Counted from the first letter of the stretch, positions 1-12,983 are shown. The stretch: 64,000 nt of DNA from Vanilla planifolia (GCA_023846275.1 JAIUJO010000082.1:1368266-1432265), one strand, 5' to 3'. The notes: generated from the sequence alone by a model not told the origin. Numbers and translations: made by a program.

Positions 1-598
1 ATTTAGCTAAGTTTAAATACATAGTTTTAATTTAAAAAAAAAGAAAACAGTGTCAAATCATAATTGTTTTATCATCATAAAATAACATTAAAAAGTTTAA
101 TTCACTTTTTATTAAGAGATAAAATATTTTCTAATCATTTTTCAATACAACTAATAAAAAATTTATAAAACCCATCATGTTCTTAATAATAATTTTTAAT
201 AAAACTATTTAATTTATTTTAATTAATAAATTAAATTTTTAACATAAAATTATTATAAAAAATATAATAAAAATACATAAAATTTTCAATTGCCTCTGCG
301 ATCGGAGAACTAATGCCACTGACTAAGCATCGAATTCCCAGACACTCCTTAGTTTTTTCGGTGACCTTCTCCTCAATCCCTCTTCAAATACCTTTGTTTT
401 TCTCTACTCCTTCAACCCTTTCTCATCCCTACGCCTTCTAGATCAAAACTCATTTGCCGCTTTATCTGCATCTTCCTTTAGCCTTTGTGTCGATGTTGCT
501 CAGTTTGACAGCTCTCCGTCGGTGTTTCTTTGCATCTAAACAGCAAATGTGAAGATTACATTCTTCTCAGACGGAGTATTTTTCTATCAGGGTACACT
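1..598. other. AT-rich 5' flank of the AUG5 pseudogene
   Basis: The first 290 bases are very AT-rich and show no coding signal. From about 300 to 598 the sequence becomes pyrimidine-rich (repeated ctt, tcc and ctc), as plant promoter-proximal and 5' UTR sequence often does, and it leads directly to the AUG5 start codon at 599. I see no convincing TATA box at a usable distance. That it was once the AUG5 5' UTR is inferred from position only. Confidence 0.4.
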
Positions 599-1062
599 AT
601 GCAGGCTCTAGGAGGGGCAAGAGTCCCGAGGCCAGAGGTGATCATTGATTGGCTTCAGAACTAAATGGGATACCCTGGTCAGCTTCCTTTCGTTGACCAG
701 ATCCACAAGATCTACCCGGGAAACATGGTCCCTGTGTGGAGCTTTCTCCTTCAAAGAGTGCGGTTGGAGAGAACCACGGCGACGGTTCACCATAATATTT
801 TGGTTCATGGAGTGGCGGCACCTGCTGAAGTGGTGAAAGCGAGGAGGTGGGAGAAGAAAAAGGGAAACTTGGATTTCAAGGATGGATCATCTCGAGAGGA
901 GAAGGAAGTGGCGATGAGGGAGAGGGACCTTGCGAAGGAGGAGGCAGTGAGGTTGAGGAATGTCGTTAGGTGGCAAAGGAAGGAGTTGAGGTCCCGGATG
1001 GCAGAGGTTGAAAGAGAGGAGTCGGAGCGAATGCGAATGGTCGACGAGAGGGCCAATGCTAG
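599..1062 (+). pseudogene. AUG5: AUG5 exon 1 with nonsense codon
   Basis: The ATG at 599 begins MQALGGARVPRPEV, matching the start of plant AUG5. Codon 22 is TAA at 662-664, where the family has a glutamate just before the conserved MGY. The next codon, ATG at 665, is in the same frame, and 665-1062 is fully open (about 133 codons). That stretch carries the N-terminal globular part and then a charged, coiled-coil-like stretch with RLRNVVRWQRKELRSRM and MVDERAN. The exon ends in a consensus donor (ag/gtgagt at 1063). Translation could in principle restart at 665, but later exons are also broken. Confidence 0.9.
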
Positions 1063-1352
1063 GTGAGTTGTCTACTTTTTTTATTTGTTTTTTTTATTAG
1101 AGGATTCTTGTAGCAGGTGGATTATACATAACTAAATGTTGGAATTTGGAATTGGAGAAGAGGTTTTTTTGGGTTTGTGAGGTCATGAATGCATTATATT
1201 TCATGTTATTGTTCACTAAATGCATATTTTTTTGAAGTTGTGTGATATTGCTAATGTGTTTTCCATTGGAATGACTACATAATTACTAATTACCTTTAGG
1301 TTTGTACTTGTTTAATGAATAACTATTTCCTTTATTTTGGTTAACATATAAG

Positions 1353-1789
1353 GTACAAACAGGTGATGTTAGAAGCTTATGATCAGTAATGTGATGAAGT
1401 AACTAAGATATTTGTAGAGTAACAAAAATAGCTTCATCAATATGTATGCCAAGCAAGAGACATTAGGAGGTTGATTACATTTAGTGCTACTGATTCTGTT
1501 GGTGAGATCCATTCACACAATGAGAAAGAAGTAGTCTACACAATGGTTAAGGGTAGCAAATTATCAGATGATGTCATTTTAATTGAGACATCATGAGATA
1601 GAATCATTATATCATCATGCGAGTCTCTTGCAAGGCATATGATTGAAAGAATCCAAAGTACCTAACCGGCATATGATGGGATTGGAATGAACTCTAGTAT
1701 TCAATCACTACATACACATTGTGCTGCAACAAACTGATCCGTAGGGAGACTAAAAATATTGACATCCGAGCATATGCAGAGATTTTGAG
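1353..1789 (+). pseudogene. AUG5: AUG5 exon 2, heavily decayed
   Basis: The acceptor ag at 1351-1352 joins exon 1 in phase (split arginine codon) and continues YKQVMLEAYDQ, then a TAA. Further stops follow, two of them before the conserved block EVVYTMVKGSKLSDDVIL and one (TGA) just after it. Where the family has CAA or CGA codons, these now read TAA or TGA, consistent with C-to-T decay. Past RHMIERIQ the homology is compressed, and roughly 40 family residues seem to be missing before a frameshifted match to the end of the exon (IRAYAEILR-like). The donor is gag/gtaatt at 1790. Confidence 0.8.
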
Positions 1790-3159
1790 GTAATTCTTTT
1801 TATCTTCAGATCATTGTTTTATTTTTTCTTTCCCCATAGGCTGAATTTATAAAATATTTTCTTTAGCTTCGATAAATCTTTGTTTGTTTCTCAAGTTTTG
1901 GAAGTTCTGTGATGTAGTTAGCATACATTTATAGCTTCAAAAATACATTGGAGCATAATGGTTGTAGATAGGAAAATATTACAAAGTTCAACGTTAATGT
2001 CGCACATCCAATTGTTTTCTTATGGAAATCGTGTATGTACTGTTATGGCTATTCGTTGATACTATTTAAGAGCTACTTTTTCTTTGTTTTCATATTGATA
2101 TTACACTTTAATTTCATTTTTCTTGTATAACTTATGCAAAGGCCATATTGATGTCATTTCAATCATCTAAGGGTGCTCTCACTAAAATGTACTAGTGAAA
2201 CATTAACAAACTTATTCCATTTTTTTGGTTAAACTTTGTCTATTACCATCTATATACTCATTCAATGTTCACTTATTGTGAAATGTTTTTTTTAAATTTG
2301 TAGTCTATGTTAACTCCTTGTGTAGCATGTTAGCATTTGGTTATTTGGGTTTGATGATGTCAACTTAATTAAGAATTTGTTCATGAAGCATTGATAAGAT
2401 AGGAATACAAAATTAATAGAGCATGAACTAAGGCGAAAAGAGAGGTTAGAAAAGGCTTTAGAAAGGATGGTAGATAGGTTGAATAAAATAAACTTTTTTT
2501 ATTATTAAAGAAAGATTAGGATTATGATCAAATTTCTATTCTTGCCAAAATTGTAAAAAACTAATGTCAAGGTTTAATTAATGTGTAGAGCAAATGTCTT
2601 GTTAGTGCCAAATCGATGTTAGATTGGTATTATGATGAGTTTTGATAACGATGTTTATTTCTCTTTAATTAAATTCTATTTGTTATAGTTTTTTATTAAG
2701 AATTTGATTTGTGATGAATATATATTTTATTGGCTATTGTAGGAAGTTGGATAATTTATTCATTTCAATTGCATTGTTAATCATTCCTTAAGATAAAATT
2801 AAAGATAACATATAAGAAAATGGTTAACTAATGATTATGATATTTTTGGTTGTGTTTGGTGACCTAGTTATATCGATAAATTTTGAGAAGATAATTAAAT
2901 ATTACTGTTTTACTAGTATAAATAATATTTTAGGATAATTATTATTTATCCATTTTTTGGTTAAAAGGTTAATTTTTTTGTGAATTATTTTTTTTACCTT
3001 TCTTCCACAAAATATCTTATTTTAATAATAAATTATGAACAACTAATTTAAAATTAAGATTTAGAATCTTTTATAGCATTTGTGAATTACTTTATGCTTT
3101 GGAAATACCCAATTTATTGGTCTATCATATTAAATGGATTATCAACTATTCCATTCAAG

Positions 3160-3300
3160 TGCAAATATGAGAATGATATAGTAGCAGATACTGCAACTCG
3201 GGATGCCAGTTCACCTTTACTATATCAGGTTTATGGTAGTCTAAGGAGTGGTACAGATCCATGATTACAAGGAACTTACAATCAACTACTTGAAAGACAA
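3160..3300 (+). pseudogene. AUG5: AUG5 exon 3
   Basis: After the acceptor ag at 3158-3159 the frame reads KYENDIVADTATRDASSPLLYQ, followed by a GTDP-stop-LQG segment and NQLLERQ. Plant AUG5 has the same succession (a variable acidic stretch, SSPL.YQ, a G.GTD stretch, NQLLERQ). The TGA at 3262-3264 interrupts it. The donor gtatgc at 3301 follows immediately after the glutamine codon, as expected. Confidence 0.7.
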
Positions 3301-6300
3301 GTATGCCTTCTCCTTATATGTAGAATAATATAGAGTATGCTATTGTAGTTCCCTATTATTTCTCATATTAGAGATTACTTATACTTATTGCTTGATATCA
3401 AGTATTTGGTTATATTTCTTAAAATTTTAGTTGTGATTATCTATCAGAGGAGGCCTTATAATCATTTTCACATTCATTTGTTTTTTTTTCTTATTTGCCA
3501 CTCTTTTTAAACTTTAGGTATTTTCTTACACAATTTTTTGTGATTAATGTTTCTTGTGCACCTTTTGATTTTTTTTTATTCATAAGGTCATCCCTTTTCA
3601 TATGGCATATTCATACGTAAAATAAAATTTTAATTTTAGATTATTAGGATAGAGTGCTTAAAAATGTTATTTGGGTTTTTTATTATTTATTCTTATGGGT
3701 TCTACCACTAACTATTTTCAAGGGATCCCACAAGTTATATTTAAAATAGGAGTTTTTTTGTGTTTTTTTTGCTATTGTCACCACAAGCATCTCTGTGTTG
3801 CTATTGCAGAAACATTGGTAATCTTAGCCTAATGAAGAAAGAATAATAAATATTTAAGCAAGTAACTTAAGAATACATTAAAAAATTACTTGACCATAAG
3901 TCAAAGTAAGTCTTTTTTGATATTACTACAATAATTCAGGAAATACATATTCCATGGCTAAATTATAAATATCAATTATTCTAAAAAATATGATACTTGC
4001 AAAAGAAGATGGGACTTTTGCCCTTGAGTGATTTTCATAATGATCCATGGCAAAACAATTTAGATAGTTCAGTAAGAAAAATATAGTCTAGTGAAAAAAT
4101 GCCTAAATTTGGATATATTTATTGAATACTATAACTATAAAAGTTGTACCTTCTAATTAGAAATATTACCAAGTGATAGAATTAATTGTCCTTTTTCTTA
4201 ATAAAGCATGTTTGCAAAGCACTAATTCCTTTTACAACCTATCCAAAATTACATTAGAAGACATTAAAATTGCTTGGGAAGTCATCAAAGTTACTCCAAA
4301 AAACATGTAACTTACAAAAATAAGAAAATTAAGCATATGTTGGAATTTGCTTTGGCTTGCACATCATTCTCCCTCTCTTTAAAATTACTTGACCTTGAGT
4401 TGACTCGTGAAGTCTTTTGAGGAGAAAACATTGCATATCTCCATCCTACAATAAGGATATTTTCTTTGCCCTTCTTTTCTACCAAAGGGAAATCTTGCAA
4501 AGCAATGAGGCAAGATTTGCATAATGAGCTAGTAGTAATCGAATCAAGTGCTGCATGGAGAAGAATTTTATTAGGGATGTACTACTTGAGTTGTGATTGT
4601 GTTTCTTGCAGCTAATAATATAGTTTCCTCTATTTAGTAGATACATGTATAATATTTATTATGCCAGGAGGAACACAAATGTAAGCTTAGAATTTGTCTT
4701 CTGCAATTTTCTTTTTAAATTTCTTTGGTTCTTTTGAACAAGATACTTGGACAAGTAGAGATTGTTGTATTAGTCGTAGTGGAATTTCACTAATTTCATA
4801 GGAATTAAAGTTTTTGGCTCTTAACCAAGCTCCTTTTTTTTAATCTCTCATATGTTTTAATTAAAATATTATATAGAAAAAAGATTATATGTTAATATTA
4901 CATGATCATATAATACATAAAATATATGGGTACCTCAACATCAAATTATTGAGTATAACTTAATCTTTAAGGGTTGTTAAGCTTTTTCTTTTACGTGGTC
5001 TTTGTTTGTAGTTTATAAGGTAATCTTGATTAAATCTATAATGACTTTTTTGTTATAAAAGATTAAATGTGTTAAGGTGGATTGTAGTGTCTTTGTATGT
5101 ATTATGTATTTGTGTGTGTGTGTGTATATAGTTAAATTATCAATTTACATATTTTATGTAACTCATAATATGCACTAATTGACTAAATTTAATCATCCAA
5201 ACTTATTATTAACATTTGTGTAGATATTATTTTATTAATCACTTAGGTTGGTGAACTTATTGACTTTTTTTGCAAGCTTATTTCTAATAAACGTAAACGT
5301 TTTCTTACCCATTTCGATTAGTAGACAATTTTGTCATTAACCCTTGTTAAGTGATGACTAATAATTAATATTTGTTATTAACTAAAGTAACGTAGCAAAT
5401 GTAAACATATATCTATCAGGGGATAGTAAATGCTATGTTTATTTTTTGACTACATAACTGTTCTTAATTTTTTTTAATCACTTGTATGGGTTATCTACAT
5501 GAGGAGTGGATTGAAATTATATAAATCAACATGTAGCTCAAAATAAATTGTTGGGATTGGCTCAACTTGGTTCATATACTTGCGTTAAAATGACAGTTGG
5601 TAGTTTGGGACGGCTTAAGACCTCTAGAAAATGGGGATTCTTATTTCATTAACATGGAAATATATACTTGATTAACGACTGTCTCATATGGCCAATTAAT
5701 TTTTAAATGTTTACTTTTTTATTTTAACCTAAGATTTAAATCTTCAATGTTGCAAATTGTAACAAATATGATGGTTGGGCATGTTGTTATCCTTTGGTAG
5801 AAGTTTCATTGTCGTAATCTTAAACTACAAGCTATGTTTGTGTGAAGTTGTGATTTAACAATGCGCTTGAAGTTGACCTTGCCTTTTAGAGTCTACTTTG
5901 AAAATTTACCATGCATTAAAGAAACTGGAAAAATGAGTAGTAAATTTTTAGTTAAGGAGCTTGTTGTCCAGAAGATTTTCATGGTCTTATTTTCCTTGGA
6001 CATTTACACTCTGTAGTATGGAACTTTTCTAGGTATTTTGATTCCCAAGTTTTAAAGAGACTTATGTGAACGTTTATGGTACTGCTCATAGACAAGTTTG
6101 TTTGGTTTATTTAAAAGCCATATGCATGTCAGGTACTTTAGATAACCTTCTACACTTTTAGTTATGGTTATGAAGATATCCACATAACACTAAGTAAATT
6201 ATTTCAAATGGAAACACTTATGGAAATTCTTCATCTTATAGGAATCATCTTTTTGCAATTTTATTGTGTTTCATTTTAAAACTCGTTATGATGTATATCA

Positions 6301-6320
6301 TGCATCCCCTTTCCTTTCAA
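3301..6320 (+). other. AUG5 intron 3; no other gene seen
   Basis: This 3-kb intron lies between the NQLLERQ exon and the KAHVQQF exon. It is AT-rich with a short GT/TA tract near 5110-5130. ORFs here are short and lack recognisable motifs. Introns 1 (1063-1352), 2 (1790-3159) and 4 (6494-7069) are likewise AT-rich and show nothing I can name. Confidence 0.5.
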
Positions 6321-6493
6321 AAAGCTCATGTCCAGCAGTTTGTGGCTACTGAGGATGCATTGAACAAGGTAGCTGAAGCTAAAAGCATTAGCCAGAAACA
6401 TGTAAAGCGGTTACATGGAAATGGTGAAGTGCAACAACAACACTACATTCTGCTATCCAGTCACAAAACCTTGGTAACACAAGGCATTTTTAG
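6321..6493 (+). pseudogene. AUG5: AUG5 exon 4 with lost splice acceptor
   Basis: The reading frame [16 protein letters not shown] followed by [12 protein letters not shown] matches AUG5 closely, and it is open across the exon to the donor ag/gtgatg at 6494. By homology the exon should begin at AAA of KAHV (6321). The two bases before it are aa where an acceptor needs ag (pyrimidine tract ttcctttc then aa). The acceptor therefore looks mutated, unless the ag at 6334-6335 is used, which would remove five conserved residues. Confidence 0.85.
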
Positions 6494-7069
6494 GTGATGT
6501 GACCCATGCGATTTCTTAAAATAGGATTTTTGTTGAAATTTTTTAAACTATAATGTGGATCATCACTATGCATCATTGATATGGAATTTTGTGAGTTTTC
6601 TTTATTCATGTTTTTGTTCTAATGCTAAGTGTTGTCAATCTTTAACATGCAAAACTTCATGGAGTTGTACCTACAATAAGAGTTTCGAAATTATATATTC
6701 CTAACACCATATTTTTGGATATTTGGTGCTTACATTATGCATGTTGCTTTTTTATCACTCATCATAGAAAGAAAACATGTATTTTGTCAAAAAAGAGTGC
6801 ATTTTTGTTCAGCATTTTCATTCAATTATATTCATTAAAATTTGAGTTCAAAACTTAAGGATTTTGATTATGGTTCACATTGAAATTTTGTAAAACTACA
6901 TCGAATTATATCATGGCTTAGCTTATATTGTTTTTAACTTCAATTTGTAAAATGCATAAGCTAGCAACATGAGGATTATTACACTGTAGGAGTTTTATAT
7001 ATGCAATCTTCCATTGCAATGCAATGAACCCTTTCCTTGATTCCATGGCCTTGATCACTCTGTATTATG

Positions 7070-7289
7070 TATTGTTCAACGGGATGTTTGGGCTAAAGAA
7101 AGAGATGTTGCTGGACTAAAAGCTAGCATTAATACATTGACATCTGAGGTTCAATGCTCGAACAAGTTGTGCTTGGAATGGAAAGAAGTAGAAGATTCTT
7201 TACGAAAGAAATGGAAGAAAATTGAAGAGTTTGATTCTCGCAAATCAGAACTTGAGTCTGCTTACACTGCATTTCTACGTGCTGACATT
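7070..7289 (+). pseudogene. AUG5: AUG5 exon 5 (coiled-coil segment)
   Basis: An open frame from about 7077 reads [46 protein letters not shown] and [21 protein letters not shown]. This is the best-preserved AUG5 block and corresponds to the central coiled coil (family: WxKEREAAGLRASLNTL and [17 protein letters not shown]). The start is blurred: the expected QFEL before VW is not clear and no good acceptor is visible. A donor-like gttaag begins at 7290. Confidence 0.85.
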
Positions 7290-8603
7290 GTTAAGTCTCT
7301 TGCGCACCATATCCTCATTCAAATGATATATTGCTATTATGTGAACTTGACGTATTATTGTGTTACATTCTTGAGTTCATCTTTTGCTTCCCATGTACAC
7401 TGCTTGAGTTCATCTTTTACTATTGATTTGTAATGTATTTCTTTGTGTTAACATTTTTAAGTATCTTGCATATTATATCATCTTTTAATTGCATCTTTTA
7501 CTTTTTATGTGTGTTTTGTGTTTTTGAATGGTATACCTGAGTCAATCTTTTGTTATTAAGTTTACTATTTATTAGATCCCAAAGTGTTTATGTAATGACA
7601 TTGTTAAGTATTTAACTATTGAATCGCTTTTTTTCTAGGACCAGATAAGTAACGCTTTCTAGTGTACTTGAACTTTTACTATTCGGGGCAAACATTGCAT
7701 AAAAGCTCCAACATGCTTGGGTTTCAAGGAGTGTAGGACATAGATGATCCACCACGTGTGATCTCACTTAGGCATACAGTGATTGTGATAGTAGGAATAT
7801 GGTATTGTTTAGCTCTAAGCTATAACAACACAAATGTGATATCCAATTCTAGCCTAATGCCACATGAGAAGTGAGCACTCCTACAGTGGCTAAGTCTTTT
7901 TCAAGATATTATAATCTTATATATTTTTTAGTTGTAAAAGTCAAAACTAAATTATTATATTTGTATTCAAGGGATCTTTTATGAATCCTTAAAACTTGAA
8001 GTTTTTAGTGGGTTTTCTTAGGGGAGAAACTTTTGTGTATCACATATTCCATGAATGAACACCAAATATGCATTTTGTCTTTAGGTTTGCTTTTTGAATT
8101 TGAGAATTAGTGTATATTGAAAAAAGATTTTTTTGATCTAAACAAAAGATGGAAATGACAATCTAAATATAAGCAGAATTATTACTTTCTCTCTAAAGCA
8201 AAAAAAATTAGAATAGAGAAGGATTGCCTTTTGCATTTCAGTATCAAAGATCATCTTAGGTGACAAAAATTATATGTTCTAGATATTTCTAAACGAGGAA
8301 AAGCATCATTGATCATGAGTCCTACTTGTATAAGAATTTGTTGAAACATTCTTTTTTAAATTCTCAATAACTCATTATATTATGTAGAATTGGGATATAT
8401 TAGGATTAAATGGAATTTTTTTTTAATATTTTATTTTTTTAGGTCTCAAATATATCATATTTAATTTTTAAGAATCATTATTCTTTTATGAATTTCTAGT
8501 GAAACTTTAGCCTAACACAAACCTTTTGTTATTTCCATATTGATAAATTGTTAAATATTGATAATGCTACTTAATTTGATTGCAAATAATTTGGATATAC
8601 TTT

Positions 8604-9613
8604 TGTTCTCAAGGGAGGCTTTAAGAGGAATAAAAGACATCTTGAGGGAATGTTGTAGGTCTTGAGAACACTCAAGGAAGATAAGAGAGGTACCTTCAGA
8701 TATTATTCTTAGGAGGTGTTGGTTGGCCTTGAGGCCCATGTTGGTGGGCTTAATGTGGACGAATATTTTAAGAGAAAGCTTAAGTAAGATGTATTCTTTG
8801 AGAAAGCTTGAGGTAGTTTTAACAATCAATGGGCATATGCAAGGTAGATTATGGTCTTAAAGGACATGGTCGATGTGTTAGTTGGAGTTCTCGAGGGTTA
8901 GCCCTTGAGTATAAGGAATGTGTAACGAAACTTTCTACAATTGTTGAGAAGGTAGTATAGATCTTGAGCTGATGGGAACGAAGGCTCAAGGAGTGCCCTC
9001 AAGAGAAATCAAGGCAAGTACACATGGGAATCAAATTACATCAAACACTTTTGGTGATTTTTGGATTCATTTCAATTGGATTTTGTTCGAGTTATGAACA
9101 AGAAACTTTTAGAGAATCTTGTTGGCTTTCTAACTCTATTTTTAATAATCTAATTTCAATATTTGTGGAACAAGTTTCTTCAAATTTATTATAGTTGTGC
9201 AAGGACATTTGGGTATGCACAAATTTAGAATTTGAATGCGTCAAATTAGTATTTTATTTTTAATGGCCATGATTTTTGTTTTATTTATTTCTTAGTTAGT
9301 TTTGATTAGATTTTTTATGTATATCTCTTAATTCTTGTTACTAAGAGCTTTTAGCTATTAAAATGATTTGTGGAGGATTTATTTGCACTGGTGCAAGTGG
9401 CTTGGTACTTTAGAGTGTCACGTGATTTCATGATTGAGGGTATTGTGAATAATTACTCTAAGTGAGAGGTGTTTTCTTTGAACTTGTTGCCTTGTTTTTG
9501 AGAATTTACTTCATAAATGGACTAGTTTAGGTTCTTTTTAATTGAAAAGTAGGAGCTCTATGTAACTAATTTGTATTGCATTTTATTTCTTTTTACATGT
9601 TTTTGTTGTGGCA
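8604..9613 (+). repeat. Left LTR-like repeat of the intron-5 element
   Basis: This copy starts tgttctcaagg and ends ttgttgtggca. It aligns with 11459-12412 from a shared purine-rich beginning (agg-ct-aagga, cataaaaaga) through a central caagg.agt-cctcaagag.aatcaaggcaag block to the CA end. The large divergence indicates an old insertion. Confidence 0.55.
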
Positions 9614-11458
9614 ATGTAATCATTCTACCTATAAGATGGATCATATTTTGCCATTAGAGTATTAGATCTCACCTAGTGTAGATCTTGCTAAATGGATGGT
9701 TTACTTGAGATGTTGAAATGTTATTCAAGATAAAGGCAACATGAGAAGAGAAATGACTTAGTAAGATAAATGTTTATGTCATTGTAAGAGCATGTGGTTT
9801 TTCTAACTCAACAAGTACAACTTTTGATGGAGATTATGAGACATGAGGTGATGAAACATAATTTTGAGGATCATTGATAGTTGGAGATGAGTCCACTTCA
9901 AGAAGAAGCATAGATGATGATAAGAGGTGAAGAAGAAAGAACTTTAGGTGATGGAATGATGACCATTGTTATCTTATGGCTCCAAGTGACAATGATTTCT
10001 TGAAATCTTTCAAAGTGGTGGCTAAGATAAGCATCTTATCTTGTAGTGGTTGATGTAAGGAAGTAGAATGCATGGCTAGATAGTTGGAAATGTATTTTTG
10101 CATCTTTAAGTGTACAAGTTTCAGCAAGGTATCATCTAAAAAACTAATTTATTATGCATTCGCATGATGAAAAAATCTTTTGTATTCTAGAGTTGTAAGG
10201 ACTTGTAGTTGGAGTCAATTCAAGTAGTTTTTGTGGAAGTTTTATCCCAACTATGAGGAAGCTAGATGAGGAAGTAGCATGTATTGATAGCCATGAAGGT
10301 AGATCATGCAAGATTGTAACTCATAATTTTGGAGATGAGTAGTCTCTTGTGTTGAATCTTGGAAAGAAGAGCTTCTTGATGAAGGATTTGATAGGTTTTC
10401 TTAGATTATCACGGATATCATTCTATCTCTTCAACCATAGTGGGCAATCAAGCATGTTTATAATTTCTATTGAGAAGAATTATGGTTGAGTTTGGATGCC
10501 AAAGGATGATGGCCTTCAAGAGCAAAAACAAAAATAAGGAATCCTTAGATTAAGGCATTTTCATTTTTCTAAAGATTTTTAATTTTGTCTTTCTTGGAAA
10601 CATAGTTATATCAAGAGATATTATTGGTAATTATGTTCTAAATTGAGGAGATTAAGGGGCAAGGATCATAATTAGAAAGGGAAAATGGGATTGGTGTTGT
10701 TATTAAGAATAATGTGATTTTTGTTAGGTTGAAGGAACTTGACCACAGTCTATCATTAATGATAAGAAGGTTACAAAGATAATAAGGTTGTAGAGGAGGG
10801 GACTACCCTTGAGTTGTTTCTATTCAAATCTATGTCAAGAAGTTATTTGTGAAAGTTATCTCTAATGATGGATGCTAATGCAATCAATCCTAGTGACTAC
10901 ACTTGATTTGGAGATGATGTTGAATTTGCATCCATGTATGACAATTGGATTCATTGTCATGCAAAGGTCAAGTCGAAGCAATTTTAATTGACACAGTGGT
11001 GTCTAATGTGTGCCACTTCAAGCTTGTCAAATGATTTTGATAATGGGTACATGTGGCCCCACGATGCACTTTACTTTTAATGACAACAAAGCATGATGCT
11101 TCACAATGAAGGGAAGATTTACTCATTTGATGAGGATTGAGAAGTGTTGTTTACAAGATGTTTGTAAATAATTGTGTCAAGTATGCTAGTTCCTATTGTA
11201 GATTGAAGAAAATATTTAATTTGACATTGAGAAGGGCATTGGAGCATGAACGACAATGGCAAGGAGAAGGAGATTGTTCAACACATTGGATGACAATGGA
11301 TACCATTGGAGGCAACAAATGTATTGTGAGAATTTAGTATTCCTTAGCTCTAAACATCATATTGGAGTGAATCCCTCCTTCAAAAGAGTGGTATATCTTC
11401 TAAGAGAATCTTAAAGTTATCTTGAAAAAGGTCTTAAAACGATGAAATCATGAAAGGA

Positions 11459-12412
11459 TGTTGTAGGCCAAGTGAAGGCTAAAGGATCATAAAAAGAACA
11501 TCAAGAAGTTATGTTGTAGGCCTAGTGAAGGCTCAAGGATAAAAAAAGAACCTTGAGAGGTTATTCTTGAGAGATATTTGAGATTTAAGGTGAATAAAGA
11601 TTTCAAGAGGAAGCTTAAGAAGATGTTTGTGGTTGTGATAGCATATACTGGATGTGGTTTTCACACTCAATGCTTAAAGTAAATTGTCATCTTGAGGGTA
11701 TGTTTGAGTTTTAACTAAAGCTCTTAAGGCTTAGTCCTAGAGGAGAAGGAACGTCATGCAAGACATTGCTACAAAGGATGGTTTTCGAAGTGACTATGAC
11801 AAAGCTCAAGGAGTGTCCTTAAGAGTAGTCAAGGCAAGGCTTTCTAGACACATTTTAGTTGAATTTTGGTCGAGTTATGATGTAGAAAATATTAGAGAAT
11901 TTTTCTTGCTTGCCATTGCTTTTTGGATTATCAAATTTCATTATTTGTAGTGGTTATGCTCCATTTACTGTAACTGTGCAAGAGTTTTGTAGATATGCAA
12001 GAATTTGAAATCTGACTGCATCAAACAAACGTTTGGTTGATTTTTGTTTTTAAAATATTTTTATTTAAACATATTTAGTTCCTAATATTTTAAGATTGGA
12101 ATTATAATTTGCATCTCTTATTTCCTAATGTTCCAATGACTCGGTTAATAAGATGGGAACATTACGTAAAGTTTTAGTATTCATATGAGTTGCTCGATAC
12201 ATGAATGCAACATGTGGCTATGGGCCAAGAGTATTGAGGGTGTCTACTCTGTATGAGGTGTTGTTTGGCATTGAAATTATTGTCAAGAGCTTGAGAATCT
12301 GTTTTATAAGTTGATTGCTTTAAGTTTTTCTTTAATTAAAAGGTTAGAGTTTTTGTATATGTCTTATTACAACTGGCTTCCTTGTTCTTCTCACTAGTTT
12401 CTTATTGTGCCA
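11459..12412 (+). repeat. Right LTR-like repeat of the intron-5 element
   Basis: This is the right partner of 8604-9613. It starts tgttgtaggcc and ends ttattgtgcca. Its first 53 bases are themselves partly repeated, since tgttgtaggcc occurs at 11459 and again at 11512. The preceding purine stretch (atgaaagga) is only a weak polypurine-tract candidate. Confidence 0.55.
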
Positions 12413-12797
12413 CTTGAAAAAGATTTTTTTGGGACAAGTCATTCCATGTCTTATGTTGGTTCTGATAATGTCATAAAATGTTTATTCATTTTAAAGTACA
12501 ACATCATAAATGTTATTTTTGAAAAGTTTATTACAAATTACTCAAAGATAGTTGATCACTTATAATCTTTGTTTAAATGTCATGAAATTTTTAGAGTAGC
12601 TAAATTAGCTAGTCTAATTGTTCATTAGGTATAGGATTCATGGTGGTTCATGAAGGCTTTAAACAATTGATTGCATTGATTTCGTTATATATGGAACTTT
12701 ACAATTGATCATACAAACAGATGTGGTGTTGTTCTTTTGATGCATCTCTTTAACGGGGCTTTTTGTGATCATTCATTTTCCTGCATTATACTAATAG

Positions 12798-12983
12798 GAA
12801 GCATCAGCCTTATTAGACCTTCAACCAACAGCCACACAAGAACATTCGACGAGGACGATCATTCTAGCTTGCAATTCTGTGGCAAATGTTTCATCTAGTT
12901 CTAAGGATCTCATTGAGAAAGAGCTATCCACTTTCAATCAGATCCTGGATAATAGATTATATATGATGCCATCAACACGTCAA
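12798..12983 (+). pseudogene. AUG5: AUG5 exon 6
   Basis: The frame is open from the acceptor ag at 12796-12797 to the donor gtttgt at 12984. It reads ASALLDLQPTATQEHS, then SSSKDLIEKELSTF and NRLYMMPSTRQ. The family has the same blocks (FWNQQPLAAREYAS, NSAKDFIEKEVSAFFQSPD, LYMLPATPQ). Conservation of SKDLIEKE and LYM.P.T.Q makes the assignment firm even though the tryptophan of FWNQQ has been lost. Confidence 0.85.

Larger units (their letters stand above)
8604..12412 (+). mobile_element. Degenerate LTR-type element in AUG5 intron 5
   Basis: Two roughly 1-kb direct repeats (8604-9613 and 11459-12412) flank about 1.85 kb of internal sequence. They align along their whole length despite heavy divergence; shared stretches include tgttgtagg, caaggagtg.cct.aagag, gttgtgcaag/actgtgcaag and gttttctttgaac/gttgtttggcatt. 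Both begin TG and end CA. The internal part has no intact gag or pol ORF and I could not assign it to copia or gypsy. No clear PBS is visible and the flanking 5-mers (acttt and cttga) do not match, so a target duplication is not demonstrated. Orientation is uncertain. Confidence 0.6.
7290..12797 (+). other. AUG5 intron 5, enlarged by a retroelement
   Basis: This intron is 5.5 kb, and most of it (8604-12412) is an LTR-flanked element. The parts outside it (7290-8603 and 12413-12797) are AT-rich and hold nothing recognisable. Host exons resume in phase at 12798, so the insertion alone would not have destroyed the gene. Confidence 0.7.
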
